Part shown: positions 26,236 through 34,643 of the stretch, piece after piece
Position numbering within the stretch: the first letter of the stretch is position 1
Layout: the number at the start of each line of letters is the position of its first letter
Assembly: GCF_005405905.1 (NCBI RefSeq)
Contig: NZ_BJHU01000057.1
Coordinates: 267,543 to 331,542, forward strand
DNA from: Acidovorax sp. NB1
GTDB lineage: Bacteria > Pseudomonadota > Gammaproteobacteria > Burkholderiales > Burkholderiaceae_C
Length of the DNA: 64,000 bases
Reading direction: 5' to 3'
The notes under the pieces: generated by a model
The model's database searches: none
The model's input: only the letters and a program-made list of their open reading frames with translations
What the model was told of the DNA's origin: nothing
Made by a program: the position numbers and the translations under genes

Positions 26236-27403
26236 GGCCCTGGCACGCGACGCCCGCGCGCTGGCGAACGGTGATGTCGTGCTTTCGCCCCCCGAAACCG
26301 AGGTGGCGCGCCAGCTGCAGATCTGCAACGCCTGCCGCTACTGCGAAGGCTTTTGCGCCGTGTTCCCGGCCATGACGCGGCGGCTGGAGTTTGGCAAGGC
26401 CGACATCCACTTCGTCGCCAACCTGTGCCACAACTGCGGCGCCTGCCTGCATGCCTGCCAGTACGCGCCGCCGCACGAGTTTGCGGTGAACATTCCGCAG
26501 GCCATGGCCCAGGTGCGCGGCCAGACCTATGCCGACTACGCCTGGCCGCCCGCGCTGGGACAGCTCTACCAGCGCAACGGCCTCACGTTGGCGCTGGCGC
26601 TGGTGGCCGGGCTCACGCTGTTCCTGCTGCTGGCCGTGGTGCTACATGGCCAGGGGCTGGCAGCCTTGTGGCACGCGCCCGTGGGCGGCTTCTATGGCAT
26701 CTTCCCGCACAACCTGCTGGTGGGCCTGTTCGCACCCGTGTTCCTGTTTGCCGTGCTGGCGCTGGGCCTGGGCGTGCGCCGCTTCTGGCGCGATATCACG
26801 CCCGCGACCAGCGGCGCGCCGCTGAGCGCCCCCGCCACGGCCGAGGCCACCGATGCCGTGCTGCGCCTCAAGTACCTGGACGGCGGTCATGGCGACGGCT
26901 GCCACAACGAGGACGACGCCTACACCCTCTCGCGCAGGCGGTTTCACCACCTCACGTTCTACGGCTTCATGCTCTGTTTTGCGGCCACCAGCGTGGCCAC
27001 GCTGTACCACTACCTGCTGGCAATGCCCGCGCCCTACGACCTGCCCAGTCTGCCCAAGCTGCTGGGCGGTGTGGGCGGCATCAGCCTGGCGATGGGCACT
27101 GCAGGCCTGTGGCGGCTGAACCTGCGCCGCCACTCACAACACGGCGATGCCGCGCAAAAGCCCATGGACCGCGCCTTCATTGCGCTGCTGTTCCTCACCG
27201 CCACCAGCGGCTTGCTGCTCTGGGCAGCGCGCGGCACCGCGGGCCTGCCACTGCTGCTGTGCCTGCACCTGGGCGCGGTGATGGCGCTGTTCGCCACCAT
27301 GCCCTACGGCAAGTTTGCGCACGGCATCTTCCGCACCGCTTCGCTGCTGCGCCACGCGGTGGAAAAGCGCCAGCCCAACCCTATCGGCCTCGGTTCCGAC
27401 TGA
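26222..27403 (+). CDS. tcuB: tricarballylate utilisation 4Fe-4S membrane protein TcuB
   Basis: TcuB reoxidises the flavin of TcuA and passes electrons to the quinone pool. The 393-residue product has two N-terminal cysteine clusters for iron-sulfur centres, CNACRYCEGFC and CHNCGACLHAC. Several membrane segments with His residues for haem follow (FHHLTFYGFMLCF, ATLYHYLLAM). The length matches the family. It starts inside the tcuA 3' end (14-base overlap), with GGAGCAAACC as ribosome binding site, so the two are coupled. This supports a TcuA-TcuB complex at the inner membrane. Confidence 0.93.
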   Translation: MQTLEALARDARALANGDVVLSPPETEVARQLQICNACRYCEGFCAVFPAMTRRLEFGKADIHFVANLCHNCGACLHACQYAPPHEFAVNIPQAMAQVRGQTYADYAWPPALGQLYQRNGLTLALALVAGLTLFLLLAVVLHGQGLAALWHAPVGGFYGIFPHNLLVGLFAPVFLFAVLALGLGVRRFWRDITPATSGAPLSAPATAEATDAVLRLKYLDGGHGDGCHNEDDAYTLSRRRFHHLTFYGFMLCFAATSVATLYHYLLAMPAPYDLPSLPKLLGGVGGISLAMGTAGLWRLNLRRHSQHGDAAQKPMDRAFIALLFLTATSGLLLWAARGTAGLPLLLCLHLGAVMALFATMPYGKFAHGIFRTASLLRHAVEKRQPNPIGLGSD

Positions 27404-27439
27404 TCGCTGCACCCCACCATCCACGATGAAGGAGACCCC

Positions 27440-28420
27440 ATGAAAAAACGCACCCTCTTGATGAGCGCACTGGCACTCGCCACCGCTGCCGCGACGCTGT
27501 CTGGCGCAGCCCACGCGCAGGATTTCCCGCCCAAGAAGCCCGTCACGCTGGTCGTGGGCTTTGCCGCAGGCGGCGCGGCGGATGCGGCGGCGCGGCTCAT
27601 CGCCAAGAAGCTGGGCGAAAACATCGGCCAGTCGGTGGTGGTGGACAACAAGGGTGGCGCGGGCGGCAACATCGCGCACCAGTTTGTGGCCAATGCAGCC
27701 GCCGATGGCTCGATGCTGCTGCTCGGATCGGTGGGGCCGCTGACCATTGCGCCACACCTGATGAAGCTGACCTACGACCCCTTCAAGGACCTGGCTGCAG
27801 TGTCGGGCGGGGTGAACTTCCCCAACGTGCTGGTGGTGCACAAGGGCGCGGGCGCCAAGACGCTGGCCGAGTTTGTGCAGCTGTCCAAGAAGAAGCCCGG
27901 CAGCGTGGACTTTGCCTCCACCGGTGCAGGCTCGGCATCGCACCTGGCGGGCGAGCTGTTCAACCAGCGCGCGGGCATCGACATGACCCATGTGCCCTAC
28001 AAGGGGGGCGCCCCGGCATTGCAGGACCTGCTGGGCGAGCGCGTGACCTCGTACTTTGCCGCACCGCCCACCGCGCTGCCGCACATCGAGGCCGGCAAGC
28101 TCATCCCCCTGGCGACCACCGGCCTCACACGGCCCTCGTACATGCCCAACATCCCCACCGTGGCAGAGGCGGGCTACCCGGGGTTTGAAGCGCTCAACTG
28201 GTACGCCTTCGTGGCCCCCGGCAAGACGCCCGTGCCGCTGCTGGAGCGCTGGAACCAGGAGATCGTGAAGGTGCTGAACGACGCAGGCGTGAAGGAGGCA
28301 CTGAACAAACACGGCCTCACGCCCCAGCCCACCACCCGTGCGGAACTCACGGCCTTCATGAAGAAGGAATCGACGCAATGGGCCACCATCATCAAGGAGC
28401 GCAAGCTCACCGCAGAGTGA
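27440..28420 (+). CDS. second Bug-family (TctC-like) solute receptor
   Basis: A 326-residue periplasmic receptor with signal peptide MKKRTLLMSALALATAAA ending AHA. The mature protein has the family signatures FPPKKPVTLVVGFAAGGAAD and FASTGAGSASHLAGELF. AAGGAGA just upstream is a good ribosome binding site. It is the last gene of the plus-strand run that starts at 20274 and lies 36 bases after tcuB. It is only distantly similar to the receptor at 21453, so it is not a recent duplication. It probably binds tricarballylate or a related acid, by context. Confidence 0.92.
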   Translation: MKKRTLLMSALALATAAATLSGAAHAQDFPPKKPVTLVVGFAAGGAADAAARLIAKKLGENIGQSVVVDNKGGAGGNIAHQFVANAAADGSMLLLGSVGPLTIAPHLMKLTYDPFKDLAAVSGGVNFPNVLVVHKGAGAKTLAEFVQLSKKKPGSVDFASTGAGSASHLAGELFNQRAGIDMTHVPYKGGAPALQDLLGERVTSYFAAPPTALPHIEAGKLIPLATTGLTRPSYMPNIPTVAEAGYPGFEALNWYAFVAPGKTPVPLLERWNQEIVKVLNDAGVKEALNKHGLTPQPTTRAELTAFMKKESTQWATIIKERKLTAE

Positions 28421-28457
28421 CCCGCCGCGACGGGCCCGGCGCGGGGCCAGGGCCTAT

Positions 28458-30116
28458 CTACGCGGCCCCAAGGAGGCAGGCCCCACCATCCCGGCGCACC
28501 AGGCCGTCGTTCAGCAACTGCGCGAGCCAGGGCCCCAGCACGCTGGCATCACCGCTCCACTGGCCCGATTCGAGCAATGCGGCACAGGCGTCTTGCACCG
28601 ATGCTCCCGCATGCAGGTGGCCGAGCCAGGCCGCCTGCGCGCCCTCCAGCGTCTGGAAATGCGGCTGGTGGCCCTTGCGCCAGACCAGCAGCGTAGCGGG
28701 CGCGGGCAAGGCGGTGGACTCGGGCACATCATCGTCTGCATGGATGGCATTCCACAGGCTCACCACGTTGGTCGTCACGGTGCGCAGCAAGGCGCTGGGG
28801 TGCAGCACATCGGCCCAGGTGGTCCAGTCGCCGCAGGTGGAGGCACTGTCCAGGTCCAGCACCGCCATGTCTGCTGTGTCAAACCGGGTGCGCAGGTCCC
28901 AATCGAGCTGGGCCAGCTCGTGCAGCTCGGGGTTGTCGGGATAGGCGGTGCGCAGCGCATGCACCAGGCCTTCGCCGTACCGGTTCAGGCTGTGCGTGCA
29001 GGGCGGGTGGGCCACGGCGTAGTCGCGCGCATGTGTTTCGAAGGTGTCGGAGCCCATGTAGAGAGCCGTCTTGGCATAGGTGTCGGCCAGCACCTCGGCC
29101 AGCCGCGCGCGGTAGGCGTGGTGGTAGATGCGCAGGCGGCCGGTGATGGGGTCTTCGGTGGTGCTGGGCGGTAGCGCTTCTGCCAGCACGCAGTCGGCAA
29201 AGTGGCGCTGCACTGCGGCCAGTGGCAACGGGTCCGCCGCTGGGGCCCAGGCCATGGCCACAGCGGTGGCGGATTCAGGCGAGGCCACATGCTCCGCCGC
29301 TATGCGCCGCGCCGTCGCCATTTCATCGAGCAGCTCGGCCAGCGGCGGGATGTGGTCGTCGCGCTCGATCATCGCGGCCACGGCGCCAAAGCGCTGGCAG
29401 GCCTGGGCGTACAGATTCCACACAGGCTGCGCCACCGGGTGGTCGTGCGTGTCGATGATGTGGTCGCCGTTGTTGCTGTGCCCGGCCAGGTGGATCTGCT
29501 GCACCCGGTGCGCAGGCAGGGCATGCAGGTAGGTCAGCGGGTCAAAGCCATGGTTCACGCTGCTCACGTAGATGTTGTTCACATCCACCAGCAGCAGGCA
29601 GTCGGCCTCTTGCGCAATATGGGCCAGGAACTGCCACTCGCTCGCGCTGTCGTGCCGGTAGCGGATGTAGCTCGATACGTTCTCCAGCACCAGCCTGCGG
29701 CCCAGCACATCCTGCGCACGGCGGATTTGCGCAATCACATGCCGCGCAGACTCGTCGGTGTAGGGCAGCGGATAGAGGTCGTGCAGCTGCTCGGGGCCGG
29801 GGCCTGTCCAGCACAGATGGTCGGACACCCACAGCGGCTCGATGCGGTCGGCCAGTGCCTTCACGCTTTGCAGATACGGCAGATCCACGCCCTGCGCTGC
29901 GCCAATCGACATCGCCACGCCATGCATGGCCACGGGGTAGTCGCGCCGGATGGCATCGAGCACCGCCAGCGGCTTGCCGCCGTCGATGAGGTAGTTGTCG
30001 GTGATGATTTCCAGCCAGTCGAGCGGCTGCTGGCGCGCGAGGAAATCGGCGTAGTGCTGCGTGCGCAGCCCCAGGCCAAAGCCAGTGCCGCGCGTGGCGA
30101 TGGGTTCGTATGCCAT
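28458..30116 (-). CDS. bufferin maturase: fused MNIO (DUF692/BufB) and DUF2063 (BufC) protein
   Basis: The 552-residue product joins two domains. Residues 1-285 are a DUF692 multinuclear non-haem iron oxidase (MNIO, TIM-barrel). They show the family's metal-ligand landmarks MHGVAMSIG, VSDHLCW, LVLENVSSY, LLVDVNNIYV, IHLAGH and DTHDH. Residues from about 295 to 552 are a DUF2063/BufC-type partner: QRHFADCVL, RIYHHAYRARLAEVLADTY, HPPCTHSLNRYGEGL and LAQLDWDL. MNIO enzymes convert Cys in RiPP precursors to oxazolone- or thiooxazole-type groups, while the partner recognises the precursor. In most known loci these are separate genes. The Cys-rich precursor gene lies directly upstream on the same strand. 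Fusion and context make the maturase role strong. Confidence 0.88.
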   Translation of the reverse strand: MAYEPIATRGTGFGLGLRTQHYADFLARQQPLDWLEIITDNYLIDGGKPLAVLDAIRRDYPVAMHGVAMSIGAAQGVDLPYLQSVKALADRIEPLWVSDHLCWTGPGPEQLHDLYPLPYTDESARHVIAQIRRAQDVLGRRLVLENVSSYIRYRHDSASEWQFLAHIAQEADCLLLVDVNNIYVSSVNHGFDPLTYLHALPAHRVQQIHLAGHSNNGDHIIDTHDHPVAQPVWNLYAQACQRFGAVAAMIERDDHIPPLAELLDEMATARRIAAEHVASPESATAVAMAWAPAADPLPLAAVQRHFADCVLAEALPPSTTEDPITGRLRIYHHAYRARLAEVLADTYAKTALYMGSDTFETHARDYAVAHPPCTHSLNRYGEGLVHALRTAYPDNPELHELAQLDWDLRTRFDTADMAVLDLDSASTCGDWTTWADVLHPSALLRTVTTNVVSLWNAIHADDDVPESTALPAPATLLVWRKGHQPHFQTLEGAQAAWLGHLHAGASVQDACAALLESGQWSGDASVLGPWLAQLLNDGLVRRDGGACLLGAA

Positions 30117-30186
30117 GACTCAATCAAAGGGGGCGCATCGGCCGAGTGCGATGCAACTGGCGCGCCCCAAGGCGAGCACCGCCGCG

Positions 30187-30251
30187 CAAGGGCCGCCCCG
30201 CCGCGCTGGCGGTGTCCCCCTGGGGGGATGGCGCGCAGCGCCTCAGGGGGG
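30187..30251 (-). repeat. GC-rich 3'-UTR dispersed element, copy 1
   Basis: On the minus strand it starts 9 bases after the bufferin precursor stop. It contains a CCCCCCTGAG block, the small hairpin GGCGC-TG-CGCGCC, an AGGGGGAC block and a second hairpin ending in GGGGCGGCCC. A related copy lies at 34644-34733 in the same position relative to another gene's stop codon. It may attenuate or stabilise the transcript between bufA and the maturase gene. Confidence 0.6.
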
Positions 30252-30260
30252 CTTCTTGCC

Positions 30261-30554
30261 TTATCCCTTGATATCGCCGATGGTGCCCTTTTCCATGAGG
30301 CACTGCGCGGCCGTCTTGGCCTTGAAACCGTGGCCCTTGCAGGCGTTCTGGCCCTTGCAGCTGTGCTCGGCGGTGGAGCAGTCGCTGTTGCCCTTGCAGT
30401 CGTGCACGTTGTAGCAGTGCACCTTGTCGTTGGCGGCAACGGCCGCGCCCTTGGAGCCTTTGGGCGCATCGGCCGCAAAGCTGGTGGACGCCAATGCCAG
30501 CAGGGCAGCAGACAGGGCGAAAGAGGCGGTGGACTTGGCGTGGGTGGACAGCAT
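30261..30554 (-). CDS. bufferin-type Cys-rich RiPP precursor (BufA2-like)
   Basis: A 97-residue secreted protein. ATG 30554 gives a signal peptide (SFALSAALLALAS) ending SFA, and the ORF continues upstream only as non-family sequence. The mature part is small, Lys/Gly-rich and has six Cys in the spacing pattern HCYNVHDCKGNSDC, then HSCKGQNACKGHGFK, then AAQC. This matches the copper-sequestering bufferin precursors modified by MNIO enzymes and exported to the periplasm. A GGAG ribosome binding site precedes the ATG, and an ECF-type promoter lies about 80 bases upstream. The adjacent fused maturase supports the assignment. The metal target (copper) is inferred from the family. Confidence 0.87.
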   Translation of the reverse strand: MLSTHAKSTASFALSAALLALASTSFAADAPKGSKGAAVAANDKVHCYNVHDCKGNSDCSTAEHSCKGQNACKGHGFKAKTAAQCLMEKGTIGDIKG

Positions 30555-30633
30555 GGTGGATGACTCCGTAAACGTTGAGGAACAAATCAAGCGGGTAGAT
30601 CACGCGACACAGTGCCGCGCTCTCTGCCTGGTA

Positions 30634-30661
30634 ATTCGCTCCCCGCGCGTTGCGGGTTACA
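30634..30661 (-). promoter_or_regulatory. ECF-sigma-type promoter of the bufferin operon
   Basis: On the minus strand TGTAACC is followed after exactly 16 bases by CGAAT. This is the pattern described for SigF-type ECF sigma factors that drive bufferin operons. It would start transcription about 70 bases before the precursor ATG. No sigma factor gene is in the window. Confidence 0.68.
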
Positions 30662-30696
30662 TGCAGTCCAGAAAAATTTTGCGTTGGGGCCCAGCG

Positions 30697-31185
30697 CTAC
30701 TGCGCTGCGGGTTCCGTCACCGAAATGTCGGTGTGCACCAGGGTCAGCGGAAAGCGCTGGCCCGCCAGATAGTCCTCCAGGCAGCGCAGCAGCAGCGGGC
30801 TGCGATGGCGCTCGGGGCAGGCACGGATCTCGTCGGCCGTGAGCCACAGCGTGCGCACGATGCCGGTGTCGAGCGTGCGCCAGTCGTGGTGCGTGCCCAG
30901 CGTGCCCGCAAACGCAAAACGCATGTAGGTGAGGTCATCGCCCGTGCGGGTTTTGGTGAAGCGGTTGAGGTACACACCAATCAGCGCTGTGGGCTCGAAG
31001 TCGTGGGCCGTTTCTTCCAGCACCTCGCGCGCGCAGGCCTGGATGGGCGACTCGCCCGGGTCCAGGTGGCCTGCGGGGTTGTTGAGCTTGAGGCCGTCCG
31101 TGGTTTCTTCCTCGACCAGCAGAAAGCGGCCGTCGCGCTCGATGAGCGCGGCCACGGTGACGTTGGGTTTCCAGCGGTGGGGCAT
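30697..31185 (-). CDS. NUDIX hydrolase (NudJ-like phosphatase)
   Basis: A 162-residue NUDIX protein. The Nudix box reads GHLDPGESPIQACAREVLEET with the catalytic REVLEE. The preceding NVTVAALIERDGRFLLVEEE and the following IGVYLNRFTKT, with a C-terminal SPLLLRCLEDYLAGQRFPL, resemble NudJ. That enzyme hydrolyses phosphate from thiamine pyrimidine pyrophosphate and nucleoside di-/triphosphates. ATG 31185 gives the NudJ-like start MPHRWKPNVTV; the open frame extends upstream without family sequence. In many genomes nudJ sits next to mnmA, but here they are about 11 kb apart. Substrate is inferred. Confidence 0.85.
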   Translation of the reverse strand: MPHRWKPNVTVAALIERDGRFLLVEEETTDGLKLNNPAGHLDPGESPIQACAREVLEETAHDFEPTALIGVYLNRFTKTRTGDDLTYMRFAFAGTLGTHHDWRTLDTGIVRTLWLTADEIRACPERHRSPLLLRCLEDYLAGQRFPLTLVHTDISVTEPAAQ

Positions 31186-31292
31186 GGCGCGCATTATGAC
31201 CATGCCGTGTGACGGCGGGGCAGCGCTCACGCCTTCTGGGGCCACTCAACCCCGCCCGCCGTCGCCCGCTCAATCGGATGGCAGGCCGCGCA

Positions 31293-32216
31293 TCAGCGGG
31301 CGCCGCTCAGCGCCACGGGTGCCGCTGGCACGGGCCGCAACACCAGCCACAGCGCCGCAGCAATCAGGCCACCGCCCGCCACATGGGCCAGGGTCGCGGG
31401 CTCGCCCAGCAGCAGCCAGCCCCAGGCCACACCAAACAGCGGGATCAGGAAGGTGACGGTGAGCGCCTTGAGCGGCCCCACGTCGGCAATCAGCCGGAAA
31501 TACAGCACATAGGCCAGGGCCGTGCACAACAATCCCAGCCCCAGCAGCGCACCCCACACGGGCGCCGGGGCCGCCAGCCAGGCTGTTGCGGCGGCAGGCT
31601 GGCGCAGCAGCTCCCAGGCCACCACCGGCACCAGGACCAGCACAGCCCCCATCTGGCTGCCCAGGGCCACGATGCGGCTGTCGAGCCCCCCGCGCTCAGT
31701 GATCCAGCGCTTGGTGAGAAACCCCGCCAGCCCATAACAGGCCGTGGCCACCAGGCAGGCCCCCATGCCGCCCAGCACCTCGGGCGTGAGTGCCACCGGC
31801 CCGGCCTGGGCCAGCACCGCCACGCCCGCCATGCCCAGCACCATCCCACCCACACGCGCCGCCGTGATGCGCTCACCAAACGCCAGCGCCCCGATGAGCA
31901 CGCCCATCAGCGGTGTGGTGGCGTTGAGGATGGCGCTGTAGCCCGCCGGAAGGCTGCGTGCTGCCATCGCAAACATCAGGAAAGGGATGCCCGAGTTCAC
32001 CACCCCCAGCACCAGCGTGGCGCCCAGCTTGCCCCCAAACCGCGGGCGCAAGCGCAGCACCACCAGCAGCAACGCCAGCCCCGTGGCGCCAAGCAGCACC
32101 CGGGCAAAGGTGGTGGGCAGGGCGCCCAGCACGGGCGCGGCCACGCGCATCAGCAAGAAGCTGCCGCCCCAGAGGGCAGCCAGCAGAAGGAGTCGCAGGA
32201 AACTGGGCAATGGCAT
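31293..32216 (-). CDS. EamA/DMT-superfamily transporter
   Basis: A 307-residue inner membrane protein with ten predicted membrane helices in two EamA repeats. The first begins LLLLAALWGGSFLLMRVAAP and the second around GACLVATACYGLAGFLTKRW. The family's LNATTPLMGVLIGALAFGE and FLIPLFGVAWGWLLLGE motifs are present, one per repeat. Members export amino acids or other metabolites; the substrate is unknown. It is divergent from the LysR gene at 32348, which may regulate it. Confidence 0.9.
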   Translation of the reverse strand: MPLPSFLRLLLLAALWGGSFLLMRVAAPVLGALPTTFARVLLGATGLALLLVVLRLRPRFGGKLGATLVLGVVNSGIPFLMFAMAARSLPAGYSAILNATTPLMGVLIGALAFGERITAARVGGMVLGMAGVAVLAQAGPVALTPEVLGGMGACLVATACYGLAGFLTKRWITERGGLDSRIVALGSQMGAVLVLVPVVAWELLRQPAAATAWLAAPAPVWGALLGLGLLCTALAYVLYFRLIADVGPLKALTVTFLIPLFGVAWGWLLLGEPATLAHVAGGGLIAAALWLVLRPVPAAPVALSGAR

Positions 32217-32347
32217 ATCGGCACCTGGAAGGTCGGTCAGCGGGAACTGGAGAACATGCGGTGTATTGTTGAAACTGCGTTGATTTCTGGCAAACGATTT
32301 ATCCTCTACGGCTGTTTAGCAGCGATGAACAGCCTGGGCCCGCACCG

Positions 32348-33241
32348 ATGAAACTCCCTCCACTGATTGCCGTGCGCTTTTTCGAAGCCACGGCGCGCCA
32401 CCGCAGCGTGCGCGAGGCTGCGCGCGAGCTGCACGTCACGCCCGGGGCGGTGTCGCAGCAAGTGCGGCGCCTGGAGGATTTCCTGGGCTGTGCGCTGTTT
32501 GAGCGCTTGCCGCGCGGCCTGGCCCTCACCCCCGCAGGCATGGACTACCAGGCCGCCTGCGGCGAGGCGCTGGCCCGCATCGGCCACGCCACCGCCCGGC
32601 TGGCCGCAGGTGCGCGCCGCGTGGTCCGGGTGAGCTGCACACCCGACTTCGCGGCACGGTGGCTGGTGCCACGCCTGCAGCTTTTTCTGCAGCACGCGCC
32701 CGAGCTGGATGTGCACGTGAACAGCACCCACCGCGCGGTGGACCTGCTGGCCGAGGACATGCATTTCGCGGTGCGCCATGGCATCGGCCCCTACCCGGGC
32801 CTGCACGCAGAGTGGCTGCTGGACGACGACCTGGTGCCCGTGTGCAGCCCGCGCCTGGTGGCGCCCCGCCTCTGGGCCCAGCTGGCGGACATCACCGGCC
32901 CCCGGCTGCTGCACGACGGGCAACGCGACGACTGGCGCCTGTGGTGCCGCACCCAGGGCCTGGCACGGGTGGACAGCGGCCAGGGTGTGGTGTTTGCGGG
33001 CGCCAGTGGTGCCGTGGAGGCCGCCCTGGCGGGGCAGGGCTTTGCACTCGTGACACGCACCAAGGTGGCACGGGCCCTGGCCACCCGCGCTCTGGTCGGC
33101 CTGCAGGCCCCACGGGTGGCAGCGCCACTGGGCTACCGCCTGGTCTACCGTCCCGAGGCCCTGATCGACCCTGCGCTGCGGCGCTTTCGCGACTGGGTGT
33201 TGGACGAGGGCGCGCAGGCCGAAGGCATCAGCGCGGGGTGA
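32348..33241 (+). CDS. LysR-family regulator (GcvA-like)
   Basis: A 297-residue LysR regulator of the GcvA type. The first 60 residues read PPLIAVRFFEATARHRS, then REAARELHVTPGAVSQQVRRL. The effector domain contains DFAARWLVPRL and FAVRHGIGPYPGL, as in GcvA/AmpR-like proteins. It is divergent from the EamA transporter gene with a 131-base intergenic region. Its control of that exporter is the obvious hypothesis. The stop lies 3 bases from the convergent GNAT gene. Confidence 0.9.
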   Translation: MKLPPLIAVRFFEATARHRSVREAARELHVTPGAVSQQVRRLEDFLGCALFERLPRGLALTPAGMDYQAACGEALARIGHATARLAAGARRVVRVSCTPDFAARWLVPRLQLFLQHAPELDVHVNSTHRAVDLLAEDMHFAVRHGIGPYPGLHAEWLLDDDLVPVCSPRLVAPRLWAQLADITGPRLLHDGQRDDWRLWCRTQGLARVDSGQGVVFAGASGAVEAALAGQGFALVTRTKVARALATRALVGLQAPRVAAPLGYRLVYRPEALIDPALRRFRDWVLDEGAQAEGISAG

Positions 33242-33244
33242 CGG

Positions 33245-33757
33245 CTACAGCGCTGCCGCCAGGCTGCGCACCATGTAACACGCGCCCTCGCCATAGGTGG
33301 CCAGGCGCTGGCGCTGCGCAGCGTCCTGCAGCACCTGCTGCACGTAGCCGTGGCGCGCCCAGTAGCCCTGCGAGCCCTGCACCGACACCAGCGCCGTGTG
33401 GCGCAAGCCTTCTTGCTGAGCACGCGCCCACAGCGGCGTGAGCAGCGCCTGCGCCAGTCCCTGGCCCGCGCGGGTGGGCAACACGGCCATGTCGTGCAGG
33501 TACAGGGTGTCGGCTGCAGATGTGGCTTCAAAGTCGCCATGCAGCGGGGTGACCTTGCCACGCACGCTGCGGTAGGCCGCCAGGTAGGCGCACACCGTGC
33601 CGCCCTGCTCCAGCACCAGCGAACAATTGGCGGGGCTGGCCAGGCGGCGGGCAAACACCTCGCCACTTTCTACAAACCCTTCGCCATAACAAGCCAGTTG
33701 CACGGCCAGCAAGTCGGCCAGATCGCTCAGCGCCAGCGGGCGCACCACCACGGACAT
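33245..33757 (-). CDS. GNAT-family N-acetyltransferase
   Basis: A 170-residue GNAT acetyltransferase. The acetyl-CoA-binding segment is LYLHDMAVLPTRAGQGLAQAL, with the R/Q-x-x-G-x-G/A pattern. The C-terminal YWARHGYVQQ strand is also typical. The acceptor substrate is not predictable. It lies 17 bases downstream of ribE on the same strand and may be cotranscribed with it. Its 3' end almost touches the convergent LysR gene. Confidence 0.87.
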   Translation of the reverse strand: MSVVVRPLALSDLADLLAVQLACYGEGFVESGEVFARRLASPANCSLVLEQGGTVCAYLAAYRSVRGKVTPLHGDFEATSAADTLYLHDMAVLPTRAGQGLAQALLTPLWARAQQEGLRHTALVSVQGSQGYWARHGYVQQVLQDAAQRQRLATYGEGACYMVRSLAAAL

Positions 33758-33774
33758 GGGAGAGCTTCGCTGGG

Positions 33775-34479
33775 TCAGTGCGGCAGCACAGGGGCCTGCA
33801 CAAAGTCGTCGAGTGACAGGCCCTTTTCCTTCAGCAGCGCCTCCAGCACGGGCTGCAGGCGGCCCAGGCTCTCCTGCACGGCCTCGCGCACGGTGTCCAC
33901 CACCACCTGGGTGCTGCGCTCGATCTCGATGTTCAGGCGGTCGCCCACTTTTTTGTTTTCAAACACGGTGGCGCGGCGGGTCTCGGGGATCATCCAGATC
34001 TCGAACCAGCCCTCTTGCCGGTTCACCTCGGCCACCGTGAGGCTGGCGCCGTGGATGGCGATGTAGCCCTTGGCAAAGATGTAGCGGCGAAACGCCTCGG
34101 GCACGGCCACGCGCCAGACCAGGTTGTTGTCGAACTCGCGGCGTTCGATGAGCGTGCCGGTGAAGTCCACATGGCCCGACAACGGGTGGCCGCCGATCTC
34201 GGCGCCGTCCTTGGCCGCGCGCTCCACGTTCACGCGGTCGCCCTGCGCGTAGCTGCCCAGCGTGGTGATGTTCAGGCTCTGCAGCATCACGTCGAAGTTG
34301 GCCTGCGTGGGCGACAGGATCTCGGTGACCGTGAGGCACACGCCATCGGTGGCCACGCTGGCGCCAATGGCCAGGTCCTGGCAGAAGCCCTCGGGGAAAT
34401 CGAGTGTGAACGTGCGCAGCCCTGCGCGGTCGTGAATGGCGGCAATGCCTGCCGTGGCTTGGACGATGCCTGTGAACAT
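33775..34479 (-). CDS. ribE: riboflavin synthase, alpha chain
   Basis: Catalyses dismutation of two 6,7-dimethyl-8-ribityllumazine molecules to riboflavin. ATG 34479 gives the universal start MFTGIVQATAG. The two lumazine-binding repeats are visible: GASVATDGVCLTVTEI in the first and KGYIAIHGASLTVAEV in the second, with IGGHPLSGHVD between. Conserved IPETRRATVF and DRLNIEIE follow. At 234 residues it is about 20 longer than the Escherichia coli enzyme because of a C-terminal tail. No other rib gene is nearby, so it stands apart from a rib operon here. Confidence 0.95.
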   Translation of the reverse strand: MFTGIVQATAGIAAIHDRAGLRTFTLDFPEGFCQDLAIGASVATDGVCLTVTEILSPTQANFDVMLQSLNITTLGSYAQGDRVNVERAAKDGAEIGGHPLSGHVDFTGTLIERREFDNNLVWRVAVPEAFRRYIFAKGYIAIHGASLTVAEVNRQEGWFEIWMIPETRRATVFENKKVGDRLNIEIERSTQVVVDTVREAVQESLGRLQPVLEALLKEKGLSLDDFVQAPVLPH

Positions 34480-34643
34480 GGTGGCGCGGCTTCCGGGTAC
34501 GTTGGAACGGGAACCGGGAATTTTGCCACCCGCAGCATTCAAAGGTGTCCCAAGGGTTGGAGCCCCCACACACCGGTCTTAACGAGGCCTCGCACCTGCC
34601 CGCAGCGCCCAAAACTGGCACGACCCAGCCCGGGGCAGCCGAG

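Noticed and set aside
30692..30707. CAGCGC-TACT-GCGCTG hairpin at the nudJ stop as a terminator
   Set aside because: The T-run on the minus strand starts about 15 bases after the stem, too far for a standard rho-independent terminator.
34480..34643. Possible FMN riboswitch upstream of ribE
   Set aside because: The conserved FMN-aptamer segments (such as AGGGCGGGGTGAAA-like cores) are not present, and the region is GC-rich without the expected junction.
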